This document shows positions 25,202 to 34,509 of a DNA stretch of 64,000 nucleotides, piece after piece. The stretch lies in assembly GCF_002250505.1 (NCBI RefSeq), contig NZ_NJGY01000002.1:900407-964406 (forward strand). Reading direction: 5' to 3'. Every line of letters starts with the position of its first letter. The first letter of the stretch is position 1. The notes below the pieces were generated by a model, which was given only the letters and a program-made list of their open reading frames with translations, was not told where the DNA came from and made no database searches. The DNA is from Janthinobacterium sp. PC23-8. Its GTDB lineage: Bacteria; Pseudomonadota; Gammaproteobacteria; Burkholderiales; Burkholderiaceae_D. A program made the translations under genes and the position numbers.

Positions 25202-25677
25202 TGGTATCGGAAGTTGCCGCGCGCAAGGCGCAGCTACGGCGCGAGCGGCATGCGGCCAAACACCAGGACGAGGGCGGAGCGCTGGCCTGGCGCGGCTGGT
25301 TTGACGGCTCGGCGCATCCGAATCCAGGCCGGCTGGGCATCGGCGCCCTGCTGCTGGGGCCAAACGGCGAGCGCATCGAAATCAGCGAACCGGCCGGTGA
25401 TGGCGACAGCAGCGACGCCGAATATGCGGCGCTGACGGCCTTGCTGCGGGCGGCAGTGCCGCTGCGGCCCAAGCAGCTGCTGCTGTGCGGCGACAGCCAG
25501 GTGGTGATCAATGATGTGCTGGGCACCACCAGGACGGCGCAAGGCCTGGCAAGCCAGCGCACCGCCGTGCTGGCCTTGATGGAGCAATTGCCGCAGGTAA
25601 GCTTGCGCTGGATACCGCGTCACCGCAATGGCGAGGCGGACCGCTTGTCGCAGCTGGCAATCGCCAGCTTACCTTAG
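25201..25677 (+). CDS. RNase H-like protein
   Basis: The 158-residue product has an RNase HI-type core: [14 protein letters not shown] (first Asp), [14 protein letters not shown] (Glu), [12 protein letters not shown] (second Asp) and [14 protein letters not shown] (last His/Asp region). RNase H cleaves RNA in RNA-DNA hybrids. The N-terminal 30 residues are charged and atypical. It is a type found in addition to the housekeeping rnhA, so no symbol is given. It overlaps the upstream stop codon by one base (TAATG) and the convergent chemoreceptor gene by nine bases. Confidence 0.85.
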   Translation: MVSEVAARKAQLRRERHAAKHQDEGGALAWRGWFDGSAHPNPGRLGIGALLLGPNGERIEISEPAGDGDSSDAEYAALTALLRAAVPLRPKQLLLCGDSQVVINDVLGTTRTAQGLASQRTAVLALMEQLPQVSLRWIPRHRNGEADRLSQLAIASLP

Positions 25678-27240
25678 CGCCAGCGCGCTGCGCTCATCCA
25701 GTTTGAACACGCTGACCACCTCGGCCAGCTTGTGCGCCTGGTTCTGCATCGATTCGGCGGCGGCCGCCGCCTCTTCCACCAGAGCCGCGTTCTGCTGCGT
25801 GACCGCGTCCATCTGGCCGATGGCCCGGTTGATCTCGTCGATGCCCACGCTCTGCTCGCTGCTGGCGGCAGTGATTTCGGTAATGATGTCGCTCACGCGC
25901 TGCACGCTGGCAACGATATCGTTCATGGTCGAGCCGGCCTGGGCGACCAGCATGCTGCCCGCATTGACCTGCTCGACGGACGCGCCGATCAGGGCCTTGA
26001 TTTCCTTTGCAGCGGAAGCCGAGCGTTGCGCCAGGTTGCGCACTTCGGACGCCACCACGGCAAAGCCGCGCCCCTGCTCGCCGGCGCGCGCCGCTTCCAC
26101 GGCCGCGTTCAGGGCCAGGATATTGGTCTGGAAGGCGATGCCGTCAATCACGCCGATAATGTCGACGATCTTGTTCGAAGAACTGTTGATCGATTCCATG
26201 GTGCCGACCACCTGCGCCACTACCTCACCGCCCTTGACCGCCACCTGCGCGGCCGAGGCGGCCAGCTGATTGGCCTGGCGCGCATTGTCGGCGTTCTGTT
26301 TCACGGTCGAGGTCAGTTCTTCCATCGATGACGCCGTTTCTTCGAGCGAACCGGCCTGCTGTTCAGTGCGGCTCGACAGGTCCTGGTTGCCGGCCGCGAT
26401 CTGCGTCGACGAGGTGGCGATGCTGTCGGTGCCGCTGCGTACTTCGCCGACGATACGCAGCAGGCTGGCATTCATGTCTTTCAGCGCCAACAGCAATTGC
26501 CCGGTTTCATCCTGCGCGCTGGCGTCGATCTGCGCCGTCAGGTCGCCGGCGGCCACGCGGCGCGCGACGCTCACGGCCGCGCGCAGCGGATGGACGATGC
26601 TGGTCGTCAGCAGCCATGCGCACACCCCGCCGAAAGCCAGCGCCAGCACGGCCAGGCACAGCAGCAGGTTGCGGCTGGCGACGGCCATTGCGTCGATATC
26701 ATGGGCGGTGGCGTCGATGCTGGTGCGCTGGTACTGCAACAAATCCTGCGTGACTTTCAGGAACTTGGCCGAACCCGGCAGGAACGCGGCATCAAACACC
26801 ACCTTCGCTTCGTCGAACTGGCCGTCCTTCTTCATCTTGTAGATCTGGTCACGCGAAATGATATAAGCCTTGCGCATCTCGCTGATCTGGCGAAACATCT
26901 CTTTTTCTTCCGGCGTCGACAGCAAGGCTTCGATTTTCTTTTGCAGCTCGCCCGACACAACCGACGAGGCCTTCGCTTCGTCGGCGAAAAAGGCGCCCAG
27001 TGTCGTGTCGCTGCTGCGCGCAATCGCCGCAGTGCGGCGGATGCCGCTGTCGATCTTGCCATACCAGTCGGAAATATAGCGTTCCTTGGCCAGCGGTTGC
27101 TCCATCATCAGGCGCGTGTCGGTCGCCACGTTGTGCAAGCGCAAGACGCTGATGCCGGTGATCAGTATGGAAAACAACAAAATACCTGCAAAACCCAGGC
27201 CCAGGCGCATACCGATGCTGACGTCTCTTAATAAATTCAT
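25669..27240 (-). CDS. Methyl-accepting chemotaxis protein
   Basis: The 523-residue receptor has TM1 at about 11-32, a periplasmic four-helix-bundle-like domain (about 33-190), TM2 near 190-212, a HAMP domain, and a cytoplasmic signalling domain with the hairpin tip [20 protein letters not shown]. There is no C-terminal CheR/CheB pentapeptide. The ligand is unknown. The start was set at ATG 27238-27240 ([14 protein letters not shown]), preceded by GGGA; the upstream in-frame extension lacks protein character. It is 178 bp downstream of a cheW gene on the same strand, a natural pair. Confidence 0.92.
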   Translation of the reverse strand: MNLLRDVSIGMRLGLGFAGILLFSILITGISVLRLHNVATDTRLMMEQPLAKERYISDWYGKIDSGIRRTAAIARSSDTTLGAFFADEAKASSVVSGELQKKIEALLSTPEEKEMFRQISEMRKAYIISRDQIYKMKKDGQFDEAKVVFDAAFLPGSAKFLKVTQDLLQYQRTSIDATAHDIDAMAVASRNLLLCLAVLALAFGGVCAWLLTTSIVHPLRAAVSVARRVAAGDLTAQIDASAQDETGQLLLALKDMNASLLRIVGEVRSGTDSIATSSTQIAAGNQDLSSRTEQQAGSLEETASSMEELTSTVKQNADNARQANQLAASAAQVAVKGGEVVAQVVGTMESINSSSNKIVDIIGVIDGIAFQTNILALNAAVEAARAGEQGRGFAVVASEVRNLAQRSASAAKEIKALIGASVEQVNAGSMLVAQAGSTMNDIVASVQRVSDIITEITAASSEQSVGIDEINRAIGQMDAVTQQNAALVEEAAAAAESMQNQAHKLAEVVSVFKLDERSALALR

Positions 27241-27418
27241 ATGATTATCCCGGGAGGCGACGCAGTTTGCGTCAGAGAAACAAGGTAGAAGAAAAACCAG
27301 GGAAGGGCAAGAGGGGAATGTGGCAGTGTTGCAGACCGGCACGCATGGATGCGCACCGTCTGGCAAAAAATTTGACGTCAGACGGGGGCCCCGAAATTTG
27401 CCTGGGGACTGACCTCAG

Positions 27419-27904
27419 TCAGGCAGCGAGCTTGTCGATCAGGCCCATATCCGCACTCGACATCAACTGGTCGATATCGACCAGGATCAGCATGCGCTCG
27501 TCGATGGTGCCCAGGCCAATCACATATTCGGTATTGATCGAGCTGCCCATGTCCGGCGCCGGCTTGATCTGTTCGGGCAGCAAGGTCGTCACGTCGGAGA
27601 CGCTATCGACCACCATGCCAACCACGCGGTTGCCGATGTTGAGAATAATAACGACGGTGAACTGGTCATAGCTGGGCGTGCCCAGGTTGAACTTGATGCG
27701 CATGTCGACGATCGGCACGATGATGCCGCGCAGATTGACGACGCCCTTGACGAACTGCGGTGCGTTGGCAATGCGGGTCGGCGTTTCATAGCTGCGAATT
27801 TCGCTCACTTTTTGAATGTCGATGCCATATTCTTCCTGGCCCAGGGTAAAGGCCAGGTATTCGGCGGCCTTGGCGACGCCACCCGTTTCGCTGCTGCTAT
27901 TCAT
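27419..27904 (-). CDS. cheW: CheW-type chemotaxis coupling protein
   Basis: The 161-residue product has the CheW fold: EYLAFTLGQEEYGIDIQKV, then VVNLRGIIVPIVDMRIKF, and later GMVVDSVSDV. CheW couples receptors to the CheA kinase. The start ATG 27902-27904 (MNSSSETGG) was chosen over a longer upstream frame because it begins just before the domain. The partner receptor lies immediately downstream, which suggests a dedicated array component outside the main che operon. Confidence 0.92.
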   Translation of the reverse strand: MNSSSETGGVAKAAEYLAFTLGQEEYGIDIQKVSEIRSYETPTRIANAPQFVKGVVNLRGIIVPIVDMRIKFNLGTPSYDQFTVVIILNIGNRVVGMVVDSVSDVTTLLPEQIKPAPDMGSSINTEYVIGLGTIDERMLILVDIDQLMSSADMGLIDKLAA

Positions 27905-28178
27905 GCTATTCCTTTCAAAAAACGCCCTGGGCTGGTCACCCCGCTGGCGCCGGTGGCGACATGCGTGCACATCGTTTCCATGACACAAGGCAGCAGCGGC
28001 TGGATGTGCCGTCACTGCCGTTTTTATAAACAATGCGTTTTAATTAGCTGATATGGCTAATTTCCGTATGGCAATATTACCTCATGTGAAATTTACATGC
28101 ACTAAAAAAGGCAAGCGGCGTCGCGCGATGCACTTTTGTGCCACACTGGCGCCTGTTTTTTTCACGCCGGACAACTCC

Positions 28179-28838
28179 ATGCATGATTCAACCACACAAT
28201 GGCGGCCGCGCCTGGTGGTGCTGGCCACCGCCAGCCTGGGCGACGACAGCGCCCACGACATCAACCATCTGCACCGCGTATGGCGCAATGCCGGCGTGCT
28301 GCTGGAAGAACACCTTGAGGCCGACGCGCTGGTGGTGATGGCCGCCTGCTATCTGCACGACCTGGTCAACCTGCCGAAGAACCATCCGCAACGCCACCTC
28401 GCCTCGCGCCAGGCGGCCGTGCTGGCTTGCCGCCAGCTGGCGGAACAGGGTTTTCCTGAAGAAAAGCTGGCCGCCGTCGCCCACGCGATCGAGACCCACA
28501 GCTTTTCCGCCGACCTGACCCCAAACACCATCGAAGCGCAAATCGTGCAGGACGCCGACCGCATCGATGCGCTCGGCGCCGTGGGCCTGGCGCGCATGTT
28601 TTATACGGCCGCCCGCATGGGCAGCGCGCTGGCCCATGGCAGCGATCCGCTGGCCCTGCACCGCCCGCTCGACGACAAGGCATACTCGCTCGATCATATC
28701 GTCACCAAGCTCGACAAATTGCCCGGCAAGATGCGCACGGCGGCGGGACGCGCGCTGGCCGAACGGCGCTTGCAGATCCTGCTCGATTTCCGCGCCACCT
28801 TTGCCGAGGAATGGGGTACGGACACGGCCAGCACCTGA
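28179..28838 (+). CDS. HD-domain phosphohydrolase
   Basis: The 219-residue protein has the HD metal-binding pattern: His in HDINHLHRVWRNA, HD in AACYLHDLVNLPK, and a later Asp in IVQDADRIDALGAVG. It resembles YedJ-type HD hydrolases of unknown substrate. The start at ATG 28179 (MHDSTTQW) was chosen because the upstream codons (from 28053) look non-coding. A promoter-like TATAAT lies downstream and belongs to the next gene. Confidence 0.85.
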   Translation: MHDSTTQWRPRLVVLATASLGDDSAHDINHLHRVWRNAGVLLEEHLEADALVVMAACYLHDLVNLPKNHPQRHLASRQAAVLACRQLAEQGFPEEKLAAVAHAIETHSFSADLTPNTIEAQIVQDADRIDALGAVGLARMFYTAARMGSALAHGSDPLALHRPLDDKAYSLDHIVTKLDKLPGKMRTAAGRALAERRLQILLDFRATFAEEWGTDTAST

Positions 28839-28862
28839 TGTAAAGGGGCAATAAGCGAGCGA

Positions 28863-28891
28863 TAGCCAGCGCGGCGCGCGCTGTCTATAAT
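28863..28891 (+). promoter_or_regulatory. Possible promoter of the MFS gene
   Basis: TATAAT at 28886-28891 is perfect; a weak TAGCCA at 28863-28868 sits 17 bp upstream. It lies 64 bp before the transporter start. Confidence 0.45.
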
Positions 28892-28954
28892 ACAAAACCT
28901 GACCATCCCAGCCCTGCGGCCCTCACGCCGGCACGGTGCGCGCTGAAAGCTTGC

Positions 28955-30235
28955 ATGACCGACCACGCCACGCCCGACTCCCCCTCATCCGCCGCACCTG
29001 CGTCGGCGCGTGCCGGCAATCTCAATTTCATCCTCGTCTGCGTCTTCATCGACATGCTGGGCATCGGCCTGGTGGTGCCGGTGCTGCCGATCCTGATCGG
29101 CGACTTTGTCGACGGCCCGGACCAGCAAGCGCTCTGGTATGGCATCATGGCCGCCGTCTTTGGTTTGCTGCAGTTCATTTTCATGCCCATGCTGGGCGCC
29201 ATCAGCGACCGCGTCGGGCGCCGCCCCGTGCTGCTCTATTCCATGGCCGGCATGTGCGTCAACTTCCTCGTCACCGGCTGGGCGCCAAACCTGGCCTGCC
29301 TGTTTATCGGCCGCGTCATCGGCGGCGTCTCCTCGGCCAGCATGTCGGTGGCATCGGCCTATGCGTCCGATATTTCCACGCCGGACAACCGCGCCAGGAG
29401 CTTCGGCAAGATTGGCGCCGCCTTTGGCCTGGGCTTTATTTGCGGCCCGATGCTGGGTGGCTTGCTGGGTGATATCAATCTGCAACTGCCGTTTTTTGTC
29501 GCGGCCGGCCTGTCGGCCGCCAATTTCGTGTATGGCTATTTTTTCGTGCCCGAGTCGCTGGTGCAGGCGTCCCGCGCGCCGTTCACGCTGGCACGCATCA
29601 ACCCGTTCGCCGCCCTGATCAAGCTGGTGCGCCGCGTGGACATCCGTGGCCTGGTGCTGGCCTTCGGCCTGATGACGTTTGCGCAAATGATGCTTAACAC
29701 CACCTGGGTGCTGTACACGCATTTCCGCTTCGACTGGTCGCCGCGCCAGAACGGCTTCGCCCTGTTCTGCGTCGGCCTGTGCGCGGCAGTGGTGCAGGCA
29801 GGCTTGCTTGGCATCCTCGTCAAGCGCCTCGGCGAAATACGCTTGTCGCTGCTGGGCATGGCCTCGGGCGCCCTCACCTATCTGCTGTACGGCCTGGCCA
29901 CGCAGGGCTGGATGATGTATGCGCTGATCCTGTGCAACCTGCTGGCCTTCGCCGCCGGCCCCGCGCTGCAGGGCATTATCTCGAAAGGGTCGGCGGCCGG
30001 CGAACAGGGCGAACTGATGGGGTCCTTGCAGTCGATCGGCAGCCTGGGCATCATCATCATGCCGCTGCTGGGCAGCCTGATCCTCGGCAAGGTGAGCCAT
30101 CTGCCAGCCGATGACTGGCGTATCGGCAGCACCTTTTTTGTCTGCGCCACCATGCAGACGTTGGGCATGATCGTGGCATGGCGTTACTTCAAGGCGCGCC
30201 GCGACGCGCGCCTGGTGGTTTCCGCCTCGAAATAG
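28955..30235 (+). CDS. MFS transporter, TetA-like
   Basis: The 426-residue protein has about 12 membrane helices, with MFS motif A GAISDRVGRRPVLL between helices 2 and 3 and a TetA-like start (DMLGIGLVVPVLPILIGDF). Members of this subfamily export tetracyclines or other small compounds, or have unknown substrates; no regulator of the TetR type is adjacent. Resistance should not be assumed from sequence alone. Confidence 0.85.
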   Translation: MTDHATPDSPSSAAPASARAGNLNFILVCVFIDMLGIGLVVPVLPILIGDFVDGPDQQALWYGIMAAVFGLLQFIFMPMLGAISDRVGRRPVLLYSMAGMCVNFLVTGWAPNLACLFIGRVIGGVSSASMSVASAYASDISTPDNRARSFGKIGAAFGLGFICGPMLGGLLGDINLQLPFFVAAGLSAANFVYGYFFVPESLVQASRAPFTLARINPFAALIKLVRRVDIRGLVLAFGLMTFAQMMLNTTWVLYTHFRFDWSPRQNGFALFCVGLCAAVVQAGLLGILVKRLGEIRLSLLGMASGALTYLLYGLATQGWMMYALILCNLLAFAAGPALQGIISKGSAAGEQGELMGSLQSIGSLGIIIMPLLGSLILGKVSHLPADDWRIGSTFFVCATMQTLGMIVAWRYFKARRDARLVVSASK

Positions 30236-30365
30236 ACCTGCGCATAAAATTGCCATAAAGAAACAATGACGGAAATTGGGCTACAATAAGACACAAGATC
30301 GCAGATAAACCGCACAATCGGCCGCGCCTTACCGAAGCGCAAGCCGATCGCAAGCAAGGATGGGT

Positions 30366-31202
30366 ATGACTGACTTTGATTACAGCGCCTGGCGCCGTAC
30401 CGCGGCCGCATGGTCGCTGGCCTTGCCCGTGCTGGCGCTGGCCATGCCGGCCCGGGCCGAGTGCTCGCGCGACATCCAGGTCCCCGTGTCGCAGATCGGC
30501 GTCAGCGTGGTCGGCGCCGGCGCCATCGTCAACGGCATCTATCCCGAGATGCTGCGCACCCTGGGCGCCAAGATGGGATGCAACTTCGTGTTCAGTGTGG
30601 TGCCGCGCGCGCGCCTGGAAGCGCTGTTTGAAACCGGCAAGGCCGATCTCCTGATTCCGGCCAGCAGCACGCCACGCCGCGACCAGCACGGGCTGTTCAT
30701 TCCCCTGCTGGGCAACCGCCCGCTGCTCATTACCCTGCAAGGCGGGCGCGAACCGGTCACCAGCATGCAGGAACTGCTCGAACGGCGCGACCTGAGGGTG
30801 GCGCTGGTGCGCGGCTACGACTACGGCCACTCCTACCAGGCGCTGGCCAGGGAACTGGGCAGCCAGGGCCGGCTGTTCTATGAAGTCGACGCCCTGTCGA
30901 TTGCGCGCCTGATGCAAAGCGGCTTTATCGACGCCACCATCATGAACCCCACGATATTGTCGGGCGCGGTGCAAAACGATGCACGCGTCAATGGCCTGGC
31001 CGACCGCCTGCGCCTCGAAGCGCTACCCGAACTGCCATGGGGTCACACCGGCGCGTATATCTCGCGCAAGTCGCTCACTGCGAACGACCAGGCGGTGCTG
31101 CGCGAACTGCTGGAAAAAGCCGGCCGTTCGGGCATGCTGATGGAAAGCTTCCAGCGCAACCACCGCACCGAATTGCTGTCCATGAGCATACGGCCGCGCT
31201 AG
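30366..31202 (+). CDS. Periplasmic solute-binding protein family 3-like
   Basis: The 278-residue product has a Sec signal peptide (cleavage near MPARAE) and a type-II periplasmic binding fold recognisable as SBP family 3: GIYPEMLRTLGAKMGCNF, RARLEALFETGKADLLIP. No permease or ATPase gene is adjacent, so it may be a stand-alone sensor or an orphan binding protein. The ATG at 30366 is preferred to the ATG at 30360 because AAGGA at 30356-30360 is then correctly spaced. Confidence 0.75.
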   Translation: MTDFDYSAWRRTAAAWSLALPVLALAMPARAECSRDIQVPVSQIGVSVVGAGAIVNGIYPEMLRTLGAKMGCNFVFSVVPRARLEALFETGKADLLIPASSTPRRDQHGLFIPLLGNRPLLITLQGGREPVTSMQELLERRDLRVALVRGYDYGHSYQALARELGSQGRLFYEVDALSIARLMQSGFIDATIMNPTILSGAVQNDARVNGLADRLRLEALPELPWGHTGAYISRKSLTANDQAVLRELLEKAGRSGMLMESFQRNHRTELLSMSIRPR

Positions 31203-31205
31203 GCC

Positions 31206-33143
31206 TTACTGGTTGGCGACGATCGGCAATTCGACCGCGCTGGCGCTTCCCGCCCCGTGATACACGCGCTGCGTCGCCTTTTTATAGTCCCCCGGCTGGG
31301 CCAGGAAGATATTCGGCACGAAGGTCTGCGGATTGCGGTCGTACAGCGGGAACCAGCTCGACTGGATCTGCACGGCGATGCGGTGGCCGGGCAGGAACAC
31401 GTGGTTGGCGTTCGGCAGCGCAAAGCGGTAGCGCTCGACTTTGCCTGACGGTATCGCCGTCGGGTGTTCCAGGCTGTCGCGGTAGCGGCCGCGGAAGATA
31501 TCCATCGCCACCCCCAGCTGGTAGCCGCCCATGGCCGGCTGCGCCGGCACTTCGTCCGGATACACGTCGATCAGCTTGACCACCCAGTCGGCGTCGCTGC
31601 CGCTGGTGCTGGCAAACAGATTGACCACCGGCGCGCCGGCGATGTGCACGGCCTCTTTCAATGGCGCCGATACATAGCTGAGCACGTCGGTGCGGTCGGC
31701 GTAGCCGCGCTGGTCGCTGACCAGCCACGGCTTCCACACCTCGCCATCGTTCAGGCGCACGGGGCGCGGCACGAACGGCACCGGCTTGGCCGGGTCGGCC
31801 ATGTATTCGTCGAACCCGCCGGTGGCGGCGTCCGGCGCGCCGGCCGGCGCATTGAAGCCCAGTTGGTTGCCATCCTGCAGGTAGATCGGCGTCAGTTTGG
31901 TGTCGCAGCTCTCGCAGGCCAGCGGCCAGCGCTGCAATCGCTGCCACTGGTTGGTGCCGCTCTGGTACGACAGCACGGGCGGCGTGTGCGCTTCCGGCGC
32001 GCCATCTTTCAGGTACTGGTTCAGGAAGGGCTGCATGACCTTTTCGCGGAACTGGCGCGCCGTGTCGCCGTCGAATTTCAACGCACCCAGGCTGGAACCT
32101 TCGTAGTTGACGCCGCTGTGGCGCCACGGGCCGATCGCCAGGTAGTTGAGGTTGTTGCGCTGGTCCTTGCCTTCCATTGCCGCATAGGTGGCGTACGCGC
32201 CGTAGATGTCTTCCTGGTCCCACTGCCCCACCACATGCATGGTCGGCACGGTCAGGGGCCTTTTGGCGAGGATCTTGTCGAGCGCCTGCTCCTGCCAGTA
32301 GCTGTCGTAGGCCGGGTGTTCGAACAGTTTTTTGGTGTACGTCAGCTTGTCGATACCGAATTTTCTGGCAAAGTCGCCGGCCGAACCGATGCGCAAATAC
32401 GCTTCGTAATCGTCGTACATGCCCAGCACGGGCGACTCGGCGCTGCCTCGCACGCTGGTCTGCCAGGCCAGGTAGGACAAGCTGGGCATGCGGAAGGCGC
32501 CATTGTGAAACCAGTCGTCGCCGCGCCAGCCGTCGACCATGGCGCTCATGGGAATGGCCACCTTCAGCGCCGGATGCGGCTCGACCAGCGCCATCAGCAC
32601 CGTATGGCCTTCATAGGACGAGCCCAGCATGCCGACCTTGCCATTGGTCTCGGGAATATTTTTCACCAGCCAATCGATGGTGTCCCAGGCGTCGGTGACA
32701 TTGTCCACCCTGGTGTTGTTGAGCGGGCCGCGCACCGGGCGCGTCATCACATAGTCGCCTTCGGAACCATTTTTGCCGCGCACGTCCTGGAATACGCGGA
32801 TATAGCCGTTCTCGACCAGGGTATCGTCGCCCTGCGGCAGGGTCGCCAGCATGCTGGGGCTGTTGGCGCGCTGGGCCCGCCGCGCCGCGTTATACGGCGT
32901 GCGCGTGAGCATGATCGGCGCGCTTTTGGCCCCCTTCGGCAGCACGATGACGGTATACAGCTTGACGCCGTCGCGCATCGGGATCATCACCACGCGCCTG
33001 ACATAGTCGTTCAGGTCGGGCATGACCAGCTTGCTGCCGATATCGGGCGTCATCGGCGGCGTTTGCGCCAGTGCAAAGCCCGGCACGGCCAGGGTAGTCA
33101 TCAGGGCAAGACCGGCAAGCCGGAGAGGTGGTGCGACACGCAT
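31206..33143 (-). CDS. CocE/NonD-family secreted hydrolase
   Basis: The 645-residue product has a signal peptide (cleavage near ALAQT), an alpha/beta-hydrolase domain with nucleophile motif GSSYEG and an upstream MPMRDGVKL-type region, and a C-terminal jelly-roll domain (from about residue 420) with FLPGHRIAVQIQSSWFPLYD. This is the plan of cocaine-esterase and X-Pro dipeptidyl-peptidase-like (S15) enzymes, which cleave esters, amides or beta-lactam acyl groups. GGAG ahead of ATG 33141-33143 supports the start. The gene ends four bases from the convergent binding-protein gene. Confidence 0.88.
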   Translation of the reverse strand: MRVAPPLRLAGLALMTTLAVPGFALAQTPPMTPDIGSKLVMPDLNDYVRRVVMIPMRDGVKLYTVIVLPKGAKSAPIMLTRTPYNAARRAQRANSPSMLATLPQGDDTLVENGYIRVFQDVRGKNGSEGDYVMTRPVRGPLNNTRVDNVTDAWDTIDWLVKNIPETNGKVGMLGSSYEGHTVLMALVEPHPALKVAIPMSAMVDGWRGDDWFHNGAFRMPSLSYLAWQTSVRGSAESPVLGMYDDYEAYLRIGSAGDFARKFGIDKLTYTKKLFEHPAYDSYWQEQALDKILAKRPLTVPTMHVVGQWDQEDIYGAYATYAAMEGKDQRNNLNYLAIGPWRHSGVNYEGSSLGALKFDGDTARQFREKVMQPFLNQYLKDGAPEAHTPPVLSYQSGTNQWQRLQRWPLACESCDTKLTPIYLQDGNQLGFNAPAGAPDAATGGFDEYMADPAKPVPFVPRPVRLNDGEVWKPWLVSDQRGYADRTDVLSYVSAPLKEAVHIAGAPVVNLFASTSGSDADWVVKLIDVYPDEVPAQPAMGGYQLGVAMDIFRGRYRDSLEHPTAIPSGKVERYRFALPNANHVFLPGHRIAVQIQSSWFPLYDRNPQTFVPNIFLAQPGDYKKATQRVYHGAGSASAVELPIVANQ

Positions 33144-33431
33144 GTGAACTCCATTCAGCAGAACAGGCAAGAATAGCCAACAAGCAATAATACCTGTTAT
33201 GCAAAACGATCACGGCAGATAAATCGCCGGGCAGCTTGACAGACAGCTGTCAAACTGCAACCATACCGCCATGAATTTTATCCCGTCACAACACGCTTGC
33301 TCGAATTGGTGGTCCCGCTCACTCCGCGCGGCCACTGCATAGTGATGTGATTTTGATCAACGCCGCCTCGCTCGGTGGCGTAACAGGAAAATCCTGGATC
33401 ATCCCGACAAGGCGGCTCGAAAGGAAACTTG
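33144..33431. promoter_or_regulatory. Divergent promoter region with an inverted repeat and an FNR-like box
   Basis: This 288-bp gap separates the hydrolase from trpS. TTGACAG (33236-33242) and CTGTCAA (33247-33253) form an inverted repeat, extended by outer GCAG and CTGC to 33231-33258. GTGATTTTGATCAA at 33347-33360 matches the FNR/Anr pattern TTGAT-N4-ATCAA in nine of ten positions. Neither is proven to be an operator. Confidence 0.4.
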
Positions 33432-34505
33432 ATGAGCTTGCCAAATACCCCTGATACCCCAGACACGGCCGAAGCGGCAGCGCCGCTGTCGGCCGCCGCC
33501 ATCGCCTCGCAGTCCGTGATCCTGACGGGCGACCGCCCGACAGGCCCCTTGCACCTGGGCCACTACGTGGGCAGCCTGCGCAACCGCGTGACGTACCAGC
33601 ACGACTACCGGCAATTCATCATGCTGGCCGACGCCCAGGCGCTGACCGACAATATGGACGATATCGACAAGGTCCACCGCAATGTGGTGGAAGTGGCGCT
33701 CGACTACCTGGCCGTCGGCATCGATCCGACCAAGACCACCGTCTTCATCCAGTCGCAGATTCCCGAACTGGCCGAGCTGACCTTCTATTATCTCAATATC
33801 GTCACCGTGGCGCGCCTCGAGCGCAACCCGACCGTCAAGGAAGAGATCCGCCTGCGCGGCTTCGAACGCGACATCCCGGCCGGTTTCCTCACCTATCCGG
33901 CCAGCCAGGCGGCCGATATCACGGCCTTCAAGGCCGGCGTGGTGCCGGTCGGCGAAGACCAGATCCCGATGATCGAACAGACCAATGAAATCGTGCGCCG
34001 CTTCAACCGCATGTACCACCGCGAAGTGCTCATGGAATGCAAGGCGCTGGTGCCGGAAATCGGCCGCCTGCCCGGTATCGACGGCAAGGCCAAGATGAGC
34101 AAGTCCTTGGGCAACACCATCAACCTGGGCGCCACGCCGGACGAAATCACGGCCGCCGTGAAAAAAGTCTATACCGACCCGCTGCACCTGCGCGTGGCCG
34201 ACCCCGGCCATCTGGAAGGCAACGTGGCCTTCATCTACCTCGATGCCTTCGACCAGGACAAGGCCGCCCTGGCCGAAATGAAAGCCCATTATGTACGCGG
34301 CGGCCTGGGCGACAGCATCGTCAAGAAGCGCCTGGAAGTGGTGCTGCAGGAACTGCTGGCGCCGATCCGCGCGCGCCGCGAAGAGTTCGCCAAGGACAAG
34401 GGACAAGTCATCCAGATGTTGAAAGAAGGCACTTTCCGCGCGCGTGAAGTGGCGGCCCGCACGGCCGATGAAGTCAAGTCGGCGCTGGGCCTGAACTATT
34501 TCTGA
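33432..34505 (+). CDS. trpS: Tryptophan-tRNA ligase
   Basis: The 357-residue class I synthetase charges tRNA-Trp. It has the HIGH-type motif [10 protein letters not shown] (36-45) and KMSKS (221-225). The N-terminus carries about 25 extra Pro/Thr/Ala-rich residues before the catalytic core. The ATG at 33432 follows AAAGGAAAC. The next gene starts five bases downstream, so the two are probably co-transcribed. Confidence 0.96.
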   Translation: MSLPNTPDTPDTAEAAAPLSAAAIASQSVILTGDRPTGPLHLGHYVGSLRNRVTYQHDYRQFIMLADAQALTDNMDDIDKVHRNVVEVALDYLAVGIDPTKTTVFIQSQIPELAELTFYYLNIVTVARLERNPTVKEEIRLRGFERDIPAGFLTYPASQAADITAFKAGVVPVGEDQIPMIEQTNEIVRRFNRMYHREVLMECKALVPEIGRLPGIDGKAKMSKSLGNTINLGATPDEITAAVKKVYTDPLHLRVADPGHLEGNVAFIYLDAFDQDKAALAEMKAHYVRGGLGDSIVKKRLEVVLQELLAPIRARREEFAKDKGQVIQMLKEGTFRAREVAARTADEVKSALGLNYF

Positions 34506-34509
34506 TGCA

